64,000 nucleotides of DNA from Hermatobates lingyangjiaoensis (taxonomy: Eukaryota > Arthropoda > Insecta > Hemiptera > Hermatobatidae), in assembly GCA_026182355.1 (NCBI GenBank), contig JAPFBL010000258.1:301501-365500 (forward strand), read 5' to 3'. Numbering within the stretch: position 1 is the stretch's first letter; each line of letters opens with the position of its first letter. The position numbers were made by a program, and so were the translations under genes. Shown in pieces: positions 54,161-63,769 of the stretch. A model generated the notes under the pieces. The model did no database searches. It was not told the DNA's origin and saw nothing but the letters and a program-made list of their open reading frames with translations.

Positions 54161-54345
54161 GTCGACTAGCAATATTGGTGATAAGCTTTATAGTTTTAAT
54201 GAAGAGACGAGGAAGGAATTCCGGAAACTGGAGAAATTGTGTAAGAAACAGATACAAGCCAAATATGGGGCGTTATTTAACAATATACGTTTAAATTAAG
54301 AAATACTTCCAACTTTTACAAATATACATATACATTAACACACAG
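54152..54345 (+). pseudogene. PLE ORF N-terminal fragment (right arm), start codon in the motif
   Basis: ATG at 54157 begins MSTSNIGDKLYSFNEETRKE then FRKLEKLCKKQIQAKYGALF, NNIRLN, a stop, EILPTFTNI. The ATG follows GAAAC of the terminal motif immediately. One stop interrupts the signature before EILPTFTN. Confidence 0.7.
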
Positions 54346-54416
54346 AAAAGAGCAGAGAAATCCACTGCAGAACTCACTTCGAAAATTCCGCTCTTTCATT
54401 TTATTATAAGTAGTAT

Positions 54417-54560
54417 ATATATATATATATATATAAATATACCTTAAAAACCGAAAGTCAATCGAAACTAGACACAAACAAGTTCAAAAACGAAGAATAG
54501 TAAAACACAGAGAAAGAGACACACTTAACATAAACTCAAATTAATAATTTGAATTTATAT
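54417..54560. repeat. (TA)n and diverged PLE terminal segment
   Basis: TA tract at 54414-54434, then ACCGAAAGTCAATCGAAACT ... GACACAAACAAGTTC, a diverged relative of P3. Confidence 0.55.
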
Positions 54561-55000
54561 ATATATTTATATAGTAAATGTTATTACATAACATTTATAA
54601 AGGCTAAAAGTGACATGTCATAGTCTTAATTTGTTGAAAGGCTGTAAAAGTGTAGTTGGACAAGGTGAAGTTACACACTGGCCGTGGTTACCCGACCGTG
54701 GCCCAGTAACAAATGTGTAATTTGATTTTCGTTATGTTTTTTTTTTTATAACTGTTATAATTGTTTGAATAATTCTTGAAAACAGTCAGTGCGGACCGAA
54801 ACATGTCGGAATATATAAATAAAACAGTCGAAGGTTTTGTCCCGTTAAGATTGTTGTTCCTTTAAATAACATAATTTCATTTTCTTAGGAAAAAAAAATT
54901 CTTACTTCTGCCTATGAAAAAGGCTTTAAAATAAAACCGAAACGGCAGCAATGAGAGTGTGATTTATGAACCTAGAAAATTTGACCGAATCCCGATTAGA
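54561..55000. repeat. Unassigned sequence with two PLE terminal motifs
   Basis: CTTGAAAACAGTCAGTGCGG then ACCGAAACATGTCGG at 54773-54806, and CTATGAAAAAGGCTTTAAAA then TAAAACCGAAACGGC at 54911-54945. The second belongs to family P7 (62597-62632), including the following TTGACCGAATCCCGATTA. Confidence 0.55.
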
Positions 55001-55002
55001 TA

Positions 55003-55260
55003 ACATACACAGAAAGACACAGACATAACTCACATCGATATTTCGACCATCGTCGTCATCAGGAGGTGTGAAGAGCGAAGAATCCTCTTCCTTCTCGGAA
55101 AACTCTTCCTTCCGAGTCGCTGCCCTGTCTTCCTGCGGGACTCTTCGCTCTTCGCTCTTCACACCTCCTGATGACGACGATGGTCGAAATATCGATGTGA
55201 GTTATGTCTGTGTCTTTCTGTGTGTTTCCTTCGTTTTGAATTTATTTTATTTTAAAAAAG
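55003..55260. repeat. PLE palindrome, family P8
   Basis: Inverted arms about 55003-55100 and 55140-55230. The right arm reads CTCCTGATGACGACGATGGT then CGAAATATCGATGTGAGTTA; the left arm is its complement. Confidence 0.85.
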
Positions 55261-55304
55261 TCCGCTGGACCGTTTCTTTTAATTGCATGTATATTTATAT
55301 ATAA

Positions 55305-55535
55305 AAAGATTTCACATAAACAAGTGAAATAACAATCAATGATCAAACCACAATATGAAATGAGGAAAAAAGACTAAAATCTTTCAACCGTAACAAGCGG
55401 TCATCGTCAGAGTCAAAAACCCAACTGAGTCAAAACCCAGTTGGGTTTTTGACTCTGATGAGACCGCTTGTTATGGTTGAAAGATCTTAGTCTTGTTTTC
55501 CCATTTCTTATTGTGGTTTGATCATTGATATTTAT
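55305..55535. repeat. Snapback P1, older copy
   Basis: GATTTCACATAAACAAGTGA ... CAACTGAGTCAAAACCCAGT ... with several mismatches between arms (GGTCATCGTCAG against CTCTGATGAGACC). Confidence 0.85.
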
Positions 55536-55554
55536 ATATATATATCGATTAAAA

Positions 55555-55725
55555 ACTATATATATCGTACAGGCTAAGGGACTGGTACAGGCTACAGGCT
55601 AATGTCCTCTCTGACTGACATGTTTGGATTTATTCACCTTCTGCATGAATAAATCGAGGGCCAGAGTGGGTATTGAACCCTGGATCTACCAGTCCTGAGG
55701 CGAGCACTTTACAAGTTTGCTAAAC
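55555..55725 (-). repeat. SINE head and body fragment
   Basis: Minus strand: GGGTTCAATACCCACTCTGG, CTCGATTTATTCATGCAGA and the region before it. Confidence 0.65.
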
Positions 55726-55734
55726 CCCCCTACA

Positions 55735-55982
55735 GCCTATGCTGATTCGATACTCACTCTGGTACTCGATTTATTCACACGATAGTTGAAAAATATCTGA
55801 GCACGTCGTCCTTCAGAGGGGACGTTAAGTTGTTAATCTTGGAGCCTGTCGTATGTCAGATCCTTTTTTTAAATAAACTTAAATTAGTCAGTATTTAGAA
55901 CTACAAATGAAGAATATTCATTTTGCAGTATCAATATTCGGCACATCTGTGTTCTTACTTGTTGTGATTACTGCAACCTAAA
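55735..55982 (+). repeat. SINE body and tail
   Basis: GATTCGATACTCACTCTGGT, GAGCACGTCGTCCTTCAGAG and an end ACTGCAACCTAAACTAC; the head is missing. It abuts an M2 element. Confidence 0.65.
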
Positions 55983-56530
55983 CTACTGTCTTTTTACGAA
56001 ATTAAGACATCCCTAGAAAATAAGTCCTAGCGTGATTTTCTGGACGTCTTGGACTATAAGCCCTCCCCTGAAAATAAGCCCAAGTTAAGATTAATGTGAA
56101 AAATATAATTCGTTAAAAAATAGCTGTTGAATGTAGTAGGTATCTTTAGCTGTCGTAATATTTTAGAGAATTCTTTGGAACAAAATATTCCAAGAAATTC
56201 CTTGTTTACCTCTAAAGTTCGTTTCAAGGAGGCTACTTAGACATGAAGTATTAATTTAACCTCAGCTATATTGCAAAACATGAGAGATTCAGACCAACGA
56301 TTCTACAGGAAATAGACTTGGAGAAAAATCAAAACGGAATTCAAAATTTTGATAATTTATGACGATGTTCCAGAAGATGACATGACTAAATTTAAATTTC
56401 TGTCAAAAAATAAATATTAAACAAAATATATAAATCTACTTAATGTACTTGAAGCCCTCCCCCGAGAATAAGCCCTAGCACGGATTTTGACCTAAAAATA
56501 AAGTAAGACTTCTTTTCGGAAAAAGACAGT
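55983..56530. mobile_element. TIR element M2, copy 2
   Basis: TACTGTCTTTTTACGAAATT at the left and CTTTTCGGAAAAAGACAGTA at the right. The interior closely follows 13047-13597 (GAATGTAGTAGGTATC, CGTTTCAAGGAGGCTACTTA). It gives a longer TIR (TACTGTCTTTTT) than copy 1 shows. Confidence 0.75.
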
Positions 56531-57239
56531 ATTAAATATACCATATACTTGCATACAGTCAAAACTATTTTAGTGATATTACAACAATGCCTAAAAACGA
56601 AGTCATAAAACGACTTGTTAACTTTCACTTTCAAAAAACACCTATTAAACGGTTTTTTTTGCTGAATCAAGGTCATTAATTGGAAACCGCTAATCAGTTG
56701 TCATAATGACTAGGCAATAAAGAATAAGAGAAACACACTTCTCACTCATATCAAGGTAACCATTTTCCTGCAACTTGTACATTATACATTCATCTTAATT
56801 AACACTGTTCTAGTTTGTTTTTATTTATTATCCTTCTATAAATTATTATAACGTATAGCAAGAGCCATATAAGGATTAAAATATGAACAATAACATTGTA
56901 TTTGTATCTTGTTCTGACTTTGTGACCTTGATATTTAAATAAGACGGTTATTAAGTAGTTATCACATAGCTTTGGTTTGCACAATACATGTATTTACATT
57001 ACGTGTTGTCGAGTACTTTTAATTACATGTTACACCATCGGAATCGGGCGTGGTTTTCAAATAGGTTATGATAATTGACAGTGGGGATAGAAGACGAGAT
57101 GTTTGTGTCCGTCTAGGCAAATATGAACAGGCTTTATAATTTGTAAGGTTCAGTTTGCTGTTTAAATCATGATGAATGTTTCCTTGATGGCTTTTAGGTA
57201 AAATGTCTTGATGTTTTAGTTATCGAAGTGTAACTGAAA
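56531..57239. other. No gene confidently seen
   Basis: AT-rich; short frames at 56440-56676 and 56799-56984 have no recognised motif. Confidence 0.45.
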
Positions 57240-57355
57240 AGTATTATCAGAGAGAGTAAGGGGAGAGAGAGAGAAAGAGCGAGAGAGAGAGAGATTGAGT
57301 GAGTGAGGAAAGAAGGGAGGGAGAGTGATTGAGGAAGGGAGAGAGGATTGGAGAA
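57240..57355. repeat. Purine-rich (GA)n tract
   Basis: GAGAGAGAGAGAAAGAGCGA and similar. Confidence 0.85.
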
Positions 57356-57359
57356 AACG

Positions 57360-58224
57360 CTAAAAAGTATGTATTAATCAATTTTATAGATTGTTCACAC
57401 GTTTAAGTACTCCAGTATTCACATCCAAAGAACCTCATTTGCCACATGTGCCATATTACATGGTGTCACCAATGGTGAAGGTTAATTTAACTTCGGTTAT
57501 AACAGTAGCCGGTGTATTTTGTTGGCAACACTGCTTATTGAAAATGACTACACTTTGAATATGGGATGTAGATGAACCAGTCCAGAGGCAGCATGCAAGC
57601 CAATGAGCTACCCTGACCCTAATAATTTACCTGAAGACAACCTCTAGTAGTTACAACGTGCTTATGTTGTGATAGTTTATCACATATTGTTTGTTATATA
57701 ACAACCCTATAATGACGCTACGTGATATCCAAAGTATTTAACACCAGACAGACAGGCACGTGATAAGATAAGAGCTGTTTGAATATTTCAGTTGTTTAGT
57801 TGCCTTCCTGATCTCATTAGTCACACTTTAAAAGGTAACTTAAGCTTATTATATGCAGTATCACCCTGTTAAATTGGAACTAATTAAGAACTTGACACCC
57901 CCTAATTAAACTTAGTCATCTTATTTAATGAAACATTATATAAACAATTTGAATATTGTATAATTTCAAATAGTTCAAAACCAAATTATTTATTGCTGTT
58001 TACCAACTGAGCAGAATTCCTTTTTTTTTCTCGTGATGATGACGGAGTCGAAATATTAAAATGAGTTGTATGTTGTTTGTACGTGTTTTTTCTTGTAATC
58101 GTTTGACAGATTATTTTATTGGCCATTTTAAAATATTGAATAAGTTAGGTGTACAAATTGCAAGTTTGTTGTTTGTTTTTTAATGCCCATACTTTAGTCT
58201 ATCACTTTTATTGCTCATCTTGTG
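57360..58224. other. No gene; SINE head scrap and PLE-like motif
   Basis: GCAAGCCAATGAGCTACCCT at 57595-57614 is a SINE head on the minus strand. CGTGATGATGACGGAGTCGA then AATATTAAAATGAGTTGTAT at 58031-58070 is a PLE-type terminal motif with a shortened stem. Confidence 0.45.
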
Positions 58225-58545
58225 TGGCTCATTTACTATTTGACACCCGTTTTAATAATAGGTGAACCAGATTACTGAGTTGATTGTATATTTGAAGTCC
58301 TAAATAGTGCCTTATTTAGGTGTATTTAGAGTAAGGTTCTTTAATGAGTACCTGACATGGTTCAGGCTCGGTGCCGACGGCTTAACGTCCTCTTGGTGGT
58401 ATGTCCGAGATACCGAGGTACTCATAAAATTAAAAACGTCTTCTCTAAACGAAGAAATCGAGGCCAGTGTGAAACTCGAAGCCAAGATCTATCAATCCAA
58501 AGACGAGCACGCTATCCACTGGGCTACCTTGGGAGTCGTTATTAG
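58225..58545 (-). repeat. SINE copy, degraded
   Basis: Minus-strand head GGTAGCCCAGTGGATAGCGT near 58525 and body pieces ACTCTAAATACACC and GTACTCATTAAAGAACC. The two open frames across it (58307-58561) are products of the SINE and are not genes. Confidence 0.65.
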
Positions 58546-58693
58546 AGCAATGGTCCAGTAGGTTTAAAAAAGCTGCCTCTTATTCCTAGTAGTATTCTAC
58601 GTGTAACAGTATTTAACGTATATGATAGTGAGGTGTATATATTCCTTAAAAGAAAAAAATCATCACACTTTTAAGTTTTATATTATTAATATG

Positions 58694-58908
58694 ACAAACC
58701 GTCATACCTCGTAAGATGATCTTAGAGTCGTTGGAGCGCTTTCGGACGTTGTCCACCTTCGATCGCAACTAACCTAAGTGGTAGGTTTTCCGTCGTTGTC
58801 CATCTTTGATAGCAAGTAACCTAAATGGTAGGTTAGTTGCGATCGAAGATGGACAACGTCCGAAAGCGCTCCAACTCCAGGATCATCTTACGAGGTATGA
58901 CTGTTTTA
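58694..58908. mobile_element. Snapback element, about 88-bp inverted arms
   Basis: GTCATACCTCGTAAGATGAT ... GGAGCGCTTTCGGACGTTGT at the left and its inverse ACAACGTCCGAAAGCGCTCC ... at the right. The core contains a partial third copy, CCGTCGTTGTCCATCTTTGA, and CTAACCTAA/TAGGTTAG. No ORF; foldback MITE-like. Confidence 0.75.
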
Positions 58909-59289
58909 CCTTTTTCTAATATAAATCATACTAACCTCAGTGATAATAATAATATGCATCTATTTAATACTTTTAAGCGTTATGCCATTTTCGAAAATCA
59001 GTTTATTAAAAGCAGTGTAACATTCCGTGATGGTAGTCCTTGAGTGAATATTCCAAGCTCCTGTTTCCTTTTGATTCCCTGACACTTAAATCTCGGGCCT
59101 CTCGAGAATCGGGCTACAGGTTCTTTGTTGCATATCTTTTCAATTTCATGTCTTGAGCGTAAAGTCGTCCATCATATTGTATTTCCTACATAGATGTTCT
59201 TACATTATGATCGTGAAAACAGTGTTTTCTTAAATATTCAACTGGAGGAGCCAGGATATTTAAGGGCCAGTCTAGTGTCTTGTGTGCTT
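58909..59289. other. No gene seen
   Basis: Unassigned; the short frame ending at 59043 has no recognised motif. Confidence 0.45.
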
Positions 59290-60135
59290 TTTGTGAAAAA
59301 TATTTAGAAACAAATTTTCTAATTTTTTTTTTTGTTGGGTACCGATTTATTCTGTGTTTTCTGTTAATCATGAAACCGAGTAAATCATGATACCGAGTGT
59401 ACTTATACACATAAGTAGAAAAAAAGATTTCACTTAAACACGTGAAATAACAATAAATGTTCAAACCACAATAAGAAATGGGAAAAGAAGACTAAGATCT
59501 TTCAACCGTAACAAGCGGTCTTCGTCAGAGTCAAAAACCCAACCTTGTTTTCTCATTTCTTGTTGTGGTTTGATCATAAATAAGTAGATGTGGTCAAAAT
59601 TTTATTCATATTTAGGATTAATCACTAGTTATATTTTGGAGCTATTTGATTCCCAAATTTCCTTCTATTGCAAAAATAGCACTTCACATATTTCTGCCAC
59701 TTCCCACTACCTGCTTTTGTCCGGAAAATCTGAAAAACCGGATTTTTCTTTTATACTGCCATAAAAACTAAATACCCAAATAGATTTAATTCTGGGGCTG
59801 ACTTGAGAATCAAATTCTCAACTATAAAGCAAAAAATTAATACAAAATAAACTTAAGTCTTAAAATTGCTAGTAATTCTGTTTTATGTGTTATGTACTTG
59901 TAGAACATATTAAAATTACAATCTTTTAGTTTAATTTTTATTCGAAAAATACACATTGCGGTAATATTAACTTTTAATTGTTTTTAAACATACATACTAT
60001 TTATTAAGACATATGAAAATATTTATACTATGATTGTTTAAAATCATTAGAATCTGGGGTTCCTGGGGAAAAGTAACTGAAGCAAAAAGGGTTCGGAGTC
60101 GAAAAAAGTTTGAAAAACTCTGCCGTAAAGAACAC
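59290..60135 (+). pseudogene. hAT transposase C-terminal relic, copy 2
   Basis: The frame at 59640-59720 gives FWSYLIPKFPSIAKIALHIF then LPLPTTCFC, followed by an insertion (CCGGAAAATCTGAAAAACCGG), a frameshift and the remnant LTLRIKFSTIKQKI-like end. It corresponds to 28349-28600 but is more decayed. The upstream DNA 59290-59410 also matches 28230-28320. A P1 snapback is inserted at 59420-59579. CTGGGGTTCCTGGGGAAAAG near 60054 may be an element terminus. Confidence 0.6.
59420..59579. mobile_element. Snapback P1 insertion with 9-bp target duplication
   Basis: ATAAGTAGA lies at 59411-59419 and again at 59580-59588; the equivalent site at 28310-28322 has it once. The 160-bp insert starts AAAAAAGATTTCAC and ends TTTGATCATA. 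The inner right arm (motif half) is deleted, so it is no longer a full palindrome. Confidence 0.75.
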
Positions 60136-60140
60136 AGTAT

Positions 60141-60339
60141 TGAAAAAAAATAAAAATTTCCAATACAGGGGCAACTATTTGGTTTAAACAAGGCGTTATC
60201 CCTGATGATAATGCATATTGATTGATAGTAGGAGTCAGCATTACTATGATCCAGTCGTCTTTTGTTGACTGGAAAATTTTAACCTCCTCGGCTACTCTCA
60301 GCTAGACTCAAACTGTGAAAATAAACTTTTATTTCATTT
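60141..60339. other. No gene seen
   Basis: Unassigned sequence. Confidence 0.4.
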
Positions 60340-60580
60340 TTACTTTACTATAAGTAAAAGCATAGCGATTTTGAAAAAAATCGATCTCGAGATTTTGACG
60401 GAATTACATGTTTTGAAGTCCCAGAAGTCGTTTTATGAAGTTCTTTGGATGATGTCGTTGTGTGTGTGTGTGTGTGTGTGTTTGGCACGCGCGCGTATGT
60501 GTGTGTGGGTGGGTGAGTGTGTTAGCATTGCTTATTACCACGCTACGGTCCAGAATCTTTGATGGATCAAGTTGATATAT
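60340..60580 (-). repeat. Repeat X end with GT microsatellite
   Basis: TTTACTATAAGTAAAAGCAT, CTCGAGATTTTGACGGAATT, (GT)n at 60460-60481, CCAGAATCTTTGATGGATCA: same end as at 26885. Confidence 0.65.
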
Positions 60581-60627
60581 TTTTTTTTTTAATGAAGCAT
60601 GTTTACGTGAGGATTTACTGCCATCAT

Positions 60628-60636
<9 letters not shown>

Positions 60637-60666
<30 letters not shown>

Positions 60667-60876
60667 CAAACCACAATAAGAAATGGGAAAACAAGACTAA
60701 GATCTTTCAACCGTAACAAGCGGTCTTCGTCAGAGTCAAAAAACCCACTTCAGTTGGGTTTTTGACTCTGACGAAGACCGCTTGTTACGGTTGAAAGATC
60801 TTAGTCTTGTTTTCCCATTTCTTATTGTGGTTTGATCATTGATTGTTGTTTCACGTGTTTATGTGAAATCTTTTTA
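60637..60876. repeat. (TA)n and snapback P1
   Basis: Perfect-looking P1 palindrome (60662-60840) with asymmetric extension TTTCACGTGTTTATGTGAAA on the right. Confidence 0.9.
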
Positions 60877-60893
60877 TCGATGAATACCATGTG

Positions 60894-60895
<2 letters not shown>

Positions 60896-60929
<34 letters not shown>

Positions 60930-61072
60930 CAGCATTCTCTGCCAGCGCGAGTAGACGCACGTGCCTCTTCCTCTTCCCTTCTTCTTCCCTTCTTCTCCCT
61001 GACGACGAACTTCAGTTCGAAATATCGACACCCAGTAAGTTTTCTCGCTTAATCTATTTGTTGTCTTTTTTC

Positions 61073-61117
<45 letters not shown>
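60896..61117 (+). repeat. PLE terminal segment, family P9, between two (TA)n tracts
   Basis: CTCCCTGACGACGAACTTCA then GTTCGAAATATCGACACCCA, followed by GTAAGTTTTC: C-[GAAC-UUCA-GUUC]-GAAAU. TA tracts at 60896-60925 and 61076-61117. Confidence 0.8.
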
Positions 61118-61121
<4 letters not shown>

Positions 61122-61555
61122 TGTATAATGTAATCGGGATTCGGTCAATTTTCCAGGATCAAAATCAAACTCTCAATGCCGACGTTTCGGTTTTATTTAA
61201 AACCTTTTTCATAGGCCTACAAACAAAGGATGACAAGAAATCATATATAAACATCAACATATAACTAACATCAAAATGGAATATTACAGTTGTGAAAAAA
61301 CAAAAATATATATACAAGTAGAAGTAATAGAAAAGCAATAAACATTTTTATGAACTTACAGAAGTCAGAATTTTTGAATTAGAAAAATGATGAAATTTAC
61401 ATTATATAAAATGAAGTAACAATAGATAGTTAGTGAACTAACATCTTAACTGGTCAAAAACTTGGACCAGACTAACTGATTACAATTACATGTAAACCGA
61501 ACACTGTTCACTCAAAGAACACAAAAGGAACTAAGGAAATTAAATTTCACTAAAA

Positions 61556-61906
61556 TCAACTTAACACTCCTGAATAAATAGTGTTCAAATTGGTAATGTC
61601 ACTTCTATGATTAACTGAACTTAGATCTTTTTTAATATATAGCATTTCGAGGGTCTTTCTTCTTTGCTCATCTTGTTCTTTATCTACTATAATTGCTTCT
61701 TCAAAATCGAACATGTGACCTTCGTTTAAGGCATGGAATGCTAAAGCAGTGGCGTTACTTTTATTAGTTCTTATTGAATAAGAATGTTGATAAAGTCTTT
61801 CTTTTAAAAAATGACTTGTTTCTCCGTAATAACGCTTGTCGCAGTCTTTACATTTGATCGCATAAATGAGGTTACTTTGTAACTCCTTTGGTATTTTTTG
61901 TTTCAA
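61556..61906 (-). pseudogene. PLE GIY-YIG endonuclease domain, left arm
   Basis: The frame of about 117 codons is open up to the palindrome centre. Residues LIYAIKCKDCDKRYYGET are the GIY and YIG strands with a Cys pair (C-x-x-C); next come FLKERLYQHSYS (the R ... H motif), FHALNEGHMFDFEEA and KTLEMLYIKK with the metal-binding-type glutamate, then stop. The domain looks complete and unmutated, apart from one H/R difference from the other arm (SHF/SRF after GET). It lacks the RT to which it would be fused in PLEs, so autonomous transposition is not expected. Confidence 0.8.
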
Positions 61907-62253
61907 ATTTGAAAATACCAAAGGAGTTACAAAGTAACCTCATTTATGCGATCAAATGTAAAGACTGCGACAAGCGTTATTACGGAGAAACAAGTCGTTT
62001 TTTAAAAGAAAGACTTTATCAACATTCTTATTCAATAAGAACTAATAAAAGTAACGCCACTGCTTTAGCATTCCATGCCTTAAACGAAGGTCACATGTTC
62101 GATTTTGAAGAAGCAATTATAGTAGATAAAGAACAAGATGAGCAAAGAAGAAAGACCCTCGAAATGCTATATATTAAAAAAGATCTAAGTTCAGTTAATC
62201 ATAGAAGTGACATTACCAATTTGAACACTATTTATTCAGGAGTGTTAAGTTGA
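61903..62253 (+). pseudogene. PLE GIY-YIG endonuclease domain, right arm
   Basis: Same domain as the left arm, on the plus strand: IPKELQSNLIYAIKCKDCDK, RYYGETSRFLKERLYQH, ALAFHALNEGHMFDF, RRKTLEMLYIKKDL and an end IYSGVLS. An upstream ATG lies within the palindrome centre (61888), but the first residues there derive from the opposite arm. Near-identity of the arms, with open frames on both, suggests recent duplication. Confidence 0.8.
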
Positions 62254-62737
62254 TTTTAGTGAAATTTAATTTCCTTAGTTCCTTTTGTGTTCTTTGAGTG
62301 AACAGTGTTCGGTTTACATGTAATTGTAATCAGTTAGTCTGGTCCAAGTTTTTGACCAGTTAAGATGTTAGTTCACTAACTATCTATTGTTACTTCATTT
62401 TATATAATGTAAATTTCATCATTTTTCTAATTCAAAAATTCTGACTTCTGTAAGTTCATAAAATGTTTATTGCTTTTCTATTACTTCTACTTGTATATAT
62501 ATTTTTGTTTTTTCACAACTGTAATATTCCATTTTGATGTTAGTTATATGTTGATGTTTATATATGATTTCTTGTCATCCTTTGTTTGTAGGCCTATGAA
62601 AAAGGTTTTAAATAAAACCGAAACGTCGGCATTGAGAGTTTGATTTTGATCCTGGAAAATTGACCGAATCCCGATTACATTATACACCTATTCTATCCAA
62701 CGGTTGATATATTATTGAATTTGTTATATATATATAG

Positions 62738-62950
62738 ATAACAAGACTTCACATAAACACGTGGAAACGTGAAATAACAATCAATGATCAAACCACAATA
62801 AGAAAATAGAAAAACAAGACTAAGATCTTTCAGCCGTAACAAGCGGTCTTCGTCAGAGTTGGGTTTTTGACTCTGACGAAGACCGCTTGTTACGGTTGAA
62901 AGATCTTAGTCTTGTTTTCCCATTTTCTTATTGTGGTTTGATCATATATA
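62738..62950. repeat. Snapback P1
   Basis: Arms CATAAACACGTGGAAACGTG ... CGGTCTTCGTCAGAGTTGGG and the complement. The extended outer part is on the left here, opposite to most copies. Confidence 0.9.
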
Positions 62951-62959
62951 TAGATATTG

Positions 62960-63075
62960 GCTTTTGTCTTCTCGCTGCTCAACTTATTCTCCTGAGGACG
63001 ACCGTTAAAAGGGTCGAAATTATTGAGTGTGAGTCCTAGTATTTGTTTATCATTCCTGTTTCTCAAAAAACTTTA
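62960..63075 (+). repeat. PLE terminal segment, family P10
   Basis: CTCCTGAGGACGACCGTTAA then AAGGGTCGAAATTATTGAGT, followed by GTGAGTCC: C-[GACC-loop-GGGUC]-GAAAU. Confidence 0.75.
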
Positions 63076-63690
63076 AATTACACAACCTCTACACATCAAT
63101 TTAATTTCAGTTGATTCAGTCAAAAAATTTCCAAGTCAATGTAAGCAATGTAAATAAATATCAATAAATTCGATAAGTATAGCAGGTGATCCGTTAGTCT
63201 ACGATAAACAATCAGTTTTTATAGCGTTATTGCTCTTTGCCGTAATTGAAATGACATGCATTTTTTTTATAAAATACGAAAACTTTGTTCCATTTTTTGG
63301 AAAATTATATGGTTTTTTAACGGGTCGTTTAGCGTCAAAGAAACATATTTTGAAAACATTTTGAAAAACATTATCTCAACTTATCTTCTAGGGAATTTCC
63401 TATTTTTATGTATGGTTTCATTTTGAGCCGTCAAACGGCATTTTTCGCTCTCACAAGCTTTCAGATGGAATTTTACATTTTACTGAAAAAAAAAAATTTC
63501 CTATTGCTTTAAAAATCAGATGTTATTTTTCTTTTATTGTCTTTGTAGCCTCAAAGATAATGCCAATATTTCAAGACTCTAGAATTTGTAGTTTAGGAAA
63601 AAAAATGTAGTCTAAAAACAGGTTTTTTGGCAAAAAAAAGTGACTCTCCTGTCTTTCATTTTTATTTCATTTTTACTATAAGTAAAGCAT
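63076..63690 (+). repeat. Repeat X 3' part
   Basis: TCAAAAAATTTCCAAGTCAA ... GATCCGTTAGTCTACGATAA ... matches 38100-38700 of the long copy, ending with TTTACTATAAGTAAAGCATA. Confidence 0.6.
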
Positions 63691-63769
63691 AGCTCCTATT
63701 TGCTCCTAAACAATAGAGCTCAGTTACTCTATGAGATGCATTTTAAATAAAAACCACAATAAGGAAAAG

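Larger units (their letters stand above)
61118..62690. mobile_element. Head-to-head PLE palindrome, family P7, about 780-bp arms
   Basis: Arms 61118-61897 and 61912-62690 are almost identical in inverse orientation, around a 14-bp spacer. From the centre outward each arm holds a GIY-YIG coding region, a 3' UTR of about 340 bp, the motif CTATGAAAAAGGTTTTAAAT then AAAACCGAAACGTCGGC, and the end TGACCGAATCCCGATTACAT. RT and N-terminal parts are absent, so both arms are copies truncated at the same point. Confidence 0.9.

Noticed and set aside
60662..60840. A microRNA precursor or bacterial-type terminator in the P1 hairpin
   Set aside because: The stem is far longer and more perfect than animal pre-miRNAs, repeats seven times and lies in PLE mosaics; foldback repeat is the simpler reading.
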